Part shown: in pieces, positions 60,609 to 64,000 of the stretch
Layout: every line of letters starts with the position of its first letter
Position numbering within the stretch: the first letter of the stretch is position 1
Notes under the pieces: model-generated
What the model was told of the DNA's origin: nothing
Databases searched by the model: none
The model's input: only the letters and a program-made list of their open reading frames with translations
Source: Coffea arabica
Lineage: Eukaryota; Streptophyta; Magnoliopsida; Gentianales; Rubiaceae
Reading direction: 5' to 3'
Length of the DNA: 64,000 nt
Assembly (NCBI RefSeq): GCF_036785885.1
Contig: NC_092329.1
Coordinates: forward strand, 8,680,001 to 8,744,000
Program-made: the position numbers and the translations under genes

Positions 60609-62575
60609 ATGGAGGGGTGGGATCAGACGACGAAATCAACGCTAACCCAGATCCCATTACTGACCACAAAAGCGGGTCCACGTGACGGGGCGGCGTGGAC
60701 GCAGCGGCTGAAGGAGGAGTACAAGGCGCTGATAGCTTATACCTCGATGAATAAGTCCAATGATAACGATTGGTTTCGGATCTCCGCTGCTAACCCGGAA
60801 GGGACCCGGTGGACCGGCAAGTGTTGGTACGTTCACAACCTCCTCAAGTATGAATTCGACCTCCAGTTCGATATCCCGGTAACTTATCCAGCTACAGCTC
60901 CCGAACTTGAGCTGCCTCAATTGGATGGCAAAACTCACAAGGTAATTGGACTGAGTTTTTAAAGTAAAGTTCTGATTTTTTAAAATTAATTTGATTGGTT
61001 TTGATGATTTTTCTCTTTTTTGATTTATGAAGATGTATAGAGGTGGGAAGATTTGCTTGACAGTGCATTTCAAACCGCTATGGGCAAAGAATTGGTACGT
61101 CTTTCGTTTTTATTGGTTTTGATTTGAATGTTTATATCAATTTTCGTTGTTTCATTAGTGAAGTTTGGTCCAAGTTTTTTTTAATTTTGGGTAATTTATG
61201 GAATTTGTCTGCTGCATTTGTATTTTTTGGGGAGTTAAATATTAGAAAAATAGTTTCTCAGGAAGTTGACTAGTGGTTTTGATTGATTACAGATGCGATT
61301 GCGTTAATTTTGGATTGTATATGTGTTTTTCTTGTGCTTTCTATGGGGGTAATTAGGATAGACGTTGGTTCTAAGGAATTGAAGTAGTATGCTGTATGGT
61401 TACTGGAGATAAAATGGCAAACTGTGGTTTTGCAGGGAGTTGTTTAGTAGGTCGGATTAGCAGTGTAGCAGTGTTGATTTTGGGTTATATTTGCTGGTTC
61501 TCTGAAAAAATCTTTGGTATCCATGGATAGTGTCCAATGTCAAAAAACCAGTTAGAAATCAATAAGCTTTCCAGTTCTTTTGCTTTAACTTCTGACCATT
61601 TACAGCTATTCTCACTCCATTAAGTATGGGCGTACAAAGGTCTGGAGTGACAGTGGTCTCGGTAATCTACTATACTAGTTGTTGGAATTTAGGGGCAAAT
61701 CCTGAAGAAGGCGAGAGCTAGCTTAGGGGGCCCCCTCCTAAAGTCATGAGAGTTGGTCAGAAAAGCGTGCTCATAGACTATATTGAGGAGTAAGTAAAGG
61801 GCTTCCATGACAATGAGATCCTTCTTATCTGGCATGGCTCGGGTTTGCTTTGATGATGGGTAGGCTTCTTGTGCTTTGGCTTGGGCTGTGGGCTTGGGTT
61901 AAGGGATGGACTCTGGAGGAGGTGATAAGCTGGATGGTGGATTCCAGATTATTGAGGAGGGAAGAATAAGGGTACTGACTCGCCTGGTGACTAAAATGGA
62001 GGTTAAAAGAGCAGTTTTTAGCATGGTTGACTTTGTAAGGTAGTAAGCATGAGAAATGTGGTTCCTTGTGAAGTAAACGAGTGCATTGTTTCATTATTTA
62101 ATGCAAAGTTATTGATTATATTTGCATATGTTGGGTAAGATGACTGCAGGGAGAAATACGTAAAGCTTTAGATATGCCATAGTGTGATTATCCTTGCTTC
62201 ATTCATGTATGATGCTGCAATGAAGGTAGTGGGAGAGTCCCACTCTTTTTGAGTGTTGTTGGCAACTTTTAAAATCTGAATTTAGGTTTTTAATCTTAAT
62301 TTAATTGTGCTTTCATAGATGATGTCACCATAGGTCTTTTTGTTTTTGTATTTTCTCCTCCCCTTTCTTGGTATGGTATTTTTTTTGTGATTTTAGTGGA
62401 TTTGATCAAGTTACACTTGTTCTTACACGTGTGATGTTCTTGCAGTCCTAGGTTCGGAATAGCTCATGCACTGTGTTTGGGCCTTGCACCATGGCTTGCA
62501 GCAGAGATTCCTATACTTGTGGATTCCGGCATGATTAAACACAAAGATGATGCAGCCTCTTCCAGTGAGGTTTAA
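60609..62575 (+). CDS. UFC1: UFM1-conjugating enzyme UFC1 (E2)
   Basis: Exons 60609-60941, 61033-61094 and 62446-62575 (GT-AG) give 174 residues, the length I recall for the Arabidopsis protein (At1g27530). The ATG at 60609 ([16 protein letters not shown]) is chosen; an upstream in-frame TTG is not a start. UFC1 takes activated UFM1 from the E1 UBA5 and, with UFL1, attaches it to targets such as ribosomal protein uL24 at the endoplasmic reticulum. The catalytic cysteine is C119 in GGKICLT, coded in exon 2; the human enzyme uses the matching C116. Other family marks are [25 protein letters not shown] E2 core sequence, [28 protein letters not shown], and [20 protein letters not shown]. No defect was seen. 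AATAAA at 62648-62653 is a likely poly(A) signal. Confidence 0.95.
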
Positions 62576-62647
62576 TTACTTAAAATTGTATCCTAGATGA
62601 GATAGACTCGCTATACAAGTTTTGGAGCTCTCAGCTTGGCCTAATTA

Positions 62648-62653
62648 AATAAA
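62648..62653 (+). terminator. Poly(A) signal of UFC1
   Basis: AATAAA 73 bp after the stop codon. Confidence 0.45.
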
Positions 62654-62819
62654 TGCCATGCTGTATTGAGATTGTTGATGAGGAGTCTTTGGAGATGTAC
62701 AAGTCAATCATATATGCTAACAGACTGGTTTGAGAGGCTTCATCTGTGTTTTTTTTTTAAATATATTTTTGGTAACATCAATCGTTGTTCTCTTTTTGAA
62801 GTTTCTTTAACTTACTTTT
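62654..62819. other. UFC1 3' flank
   Basis: Probable end of the 3'-UTR and adjacent spacer; nothing else seen. Confidence 0.4.
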
Positions 62820-62835
62820 ACATTTTCATTCACTA

Positions 62836-62932
62836 GGGGGGGAGGGTTGGGTTGGGTGGTACGGGGGGGGGGGGAGTGTAAGCAAGAGGTCTTGGGTTCA
62901 AGTCCTCCCGCTTACACTAAAAAAAAAAAAAA
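62836..62932 (+). mobile_element. Short tRNA-like SINE, copy B
   Basis: Body with GGGTTGGGTTGGGTGGTAC (A-box-like), then GGTTCAAGTCC (B-box-like), ends in a poly(A) tail. It is flanked by an exact 16-bp direct repeat, ACATTTTCATTCACTA at 62820-62835 and 62933-62948. It includes a run of G that may be a later expansion. Same family as copy A at 18114. Confidence 0.85.
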
Positions 62933-62948
62933 ACATTTTCATTCACTA

Positions 62949-63800
62949 AACATTTCCTGCAAATTGTAAATTTGTGATGTTCGAATAGTTGTTTGTAAAC
63001 TGCGGAATGTATTTCATCTTTCTGTGCTATGGTGATCAAATTATTTGGGTGAGCCATCAAGGTAATTACTAGAAACTACAATCAGGAATTGTTTCTCTAG
63101 GGGTACTACTGTTTAAGGAGTTAAGGGAGGAAAGGATCGACAGAACAGCTAGAGTCAGGTCGTATTTTATTGATATTTATCATTATGAATATGAAGACAG
63201 CTTCTTGTGATATCTGCTGATTACCAGTAAAGCTGTGATCTGTTTGATATAAATGCTAAAAGTAATTGTCAAGTTCCTTTTATGAGCTTACTTAATCCAC
63301 TCTGTTTCCTAGCTTTGTGAACCTAAAGCTGAACCTCCCCTAGTCTAGCTGAATGCTTTAGTGCCATTAAACTTTGTGTCCGCAACTCGTCTTAGCTGTT
63401 TGATCTTAATTGAGCAAGTCTTTTCTTTTAGATTTGTCTTACAGTCATTGAGAGTGGGACCCTTTTAAAAGTCGAATATTTTAGCTTACCTGCACTATTA
63501 AAGCCGGTGAAGGGATTCCTGTCAAGTCTTTGAAGAAACTAGCAAAGAATATGTTGATTGCATGGCCGTATGCTATGCCCTAATCAACAATTTAAAAGGG
63601 TAGACAATCAGCCAAAAAGTTGATTTTATTAACAGAGTATGTTTCCTGCCGATGCTTCTAATTTAAGCCTGATAAGATCACAGAATATTTGAGTCAAGTG
63701 GTGGTAAAAGTGTTGCTGAACTGATACTTTGCATACAACAATGATGCTGGTTATTTTAGATTACCGGATTAGGAATTTTCGTTTCTAGATTGACTCAGTA
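62949..63800. other. Intergenic, no gene seen
   Basis: No reading frame or RNA gene recognised on either strand. Confidence 0.5.
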
Positions 63801-63856
63801 GAAGGGATTGTAAGTAGGAGGTCTTGAAACCTATCACTTAAAAAAAAAAAAAAAAG
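63801..63856 (+). mobile_element. Broken SINE, copy C
   Basis: GAAGGGATTGTAAGTAGGAG, then GGTCTTG, a gap where the B box would be, ACCTATCACTT and a poly(A) run. It aligns with copy A read on its own strand but lacks the 5' part and the B box. No target duplication was found. Confidence 0.55.
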
Positions 63857-64000
63857 GAAGTTTTCCGTGGCTGAAACCATCTTTTCCTGAGCACGTTTCA
63901 ATGTGAAAAGAGCAGGTTTAATGTACAATTCCTAGCAAATTGGTAGAAGTTCAGCCTCTCAACTCATGAGTCCTTTGTCATGTTAATATACGTCGCAGTT
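63857..64000. other. Window end, no gene seen
   Basis: Nothing recognisable. Confidence 0.4.

Noticed and set aside
62880..62920. tRNA gene (GGTTCAAGTCC box)
   Set aside because: Only a B-box-like block is present; no cloverleaf can be formed, and the poly(A) tail with flanking direct repeats shows a SINE.

Overview
This is a piece of plant nuclear genome, almost certainly from a eudicot. It is AT-rich, with long intron-containing genes, GT-AG splice sites, and introns and intergenic space full of LTR retrotransposons, foldback DNA transposons, a hAT element, a Helitron end and tRNA-like SINEs. No bacterial, organellar or CRISPR features were seen. Every gene model below was built by reading splice junctions and reading frame by eye; none was checked against transcripts or a database.

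Layout. (1) 1-3170: foldback repeat and gene-poor sequence. (2) 3177-12110: a tandem pair of GT43 glycosyltransferase genes on the + strand (IRX9H/I9H type, xylan backbone synthesis in the Golgi), each with three coding exons. The duplication includes flanking non-coding sequence. (3) 13573-47707: one large - strand gene for symplekin (ESP4/SYM family; mRNA 3'-end processing scaffold). It has 27 coding exons and encodes 1,342 residues. Its introns hold a complete Ty1/copia element with target-site duplication (21683-26531), a truncated copia fragment (30083-31823), a Mutator-type MITE (35689-36130), another foldback element, a SINE and a 146-bp tandem array. (4) 48168-53684: decayed Ty3/gypsy-like element, short repeats and a second Mutator-type MITE. 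(5) 53789-58470: no protein gene recognised; a TATA box and a series of splice-like junctions suggest a non-coding or decayed transcription unit. (6) 58978-60528: a non-autonomous hAT element with perfect 8-bp target-site duplication, then a Helitron-type 3' terminus. (7) 60533-62653: UFC1, the E2-type conjugating enzyme for UFM1, + strand, three exons, 174 residues. (8) 62576-64000: downstream sequence with one complete and one broken SINE.

The genes do not form a pathway: xylan synthesis, mRNA 3'-end formation and UFMylation are separate functions. Their neighbourhood matches what I remember of Arabidopsis chromosome 1 (UFC1 At1g27530, symplekin-like At1g27590/27595, I9H At1g27600), so the window looks like an old conserved block expanded by transposons. 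I found no clearly new biological system. The most useful leads are the transposon-built promoter of UFC1, the diverging GT43 pair, the TE-loaded symplekin introns, and the unexplained unit at 53.8-57.6 kb.
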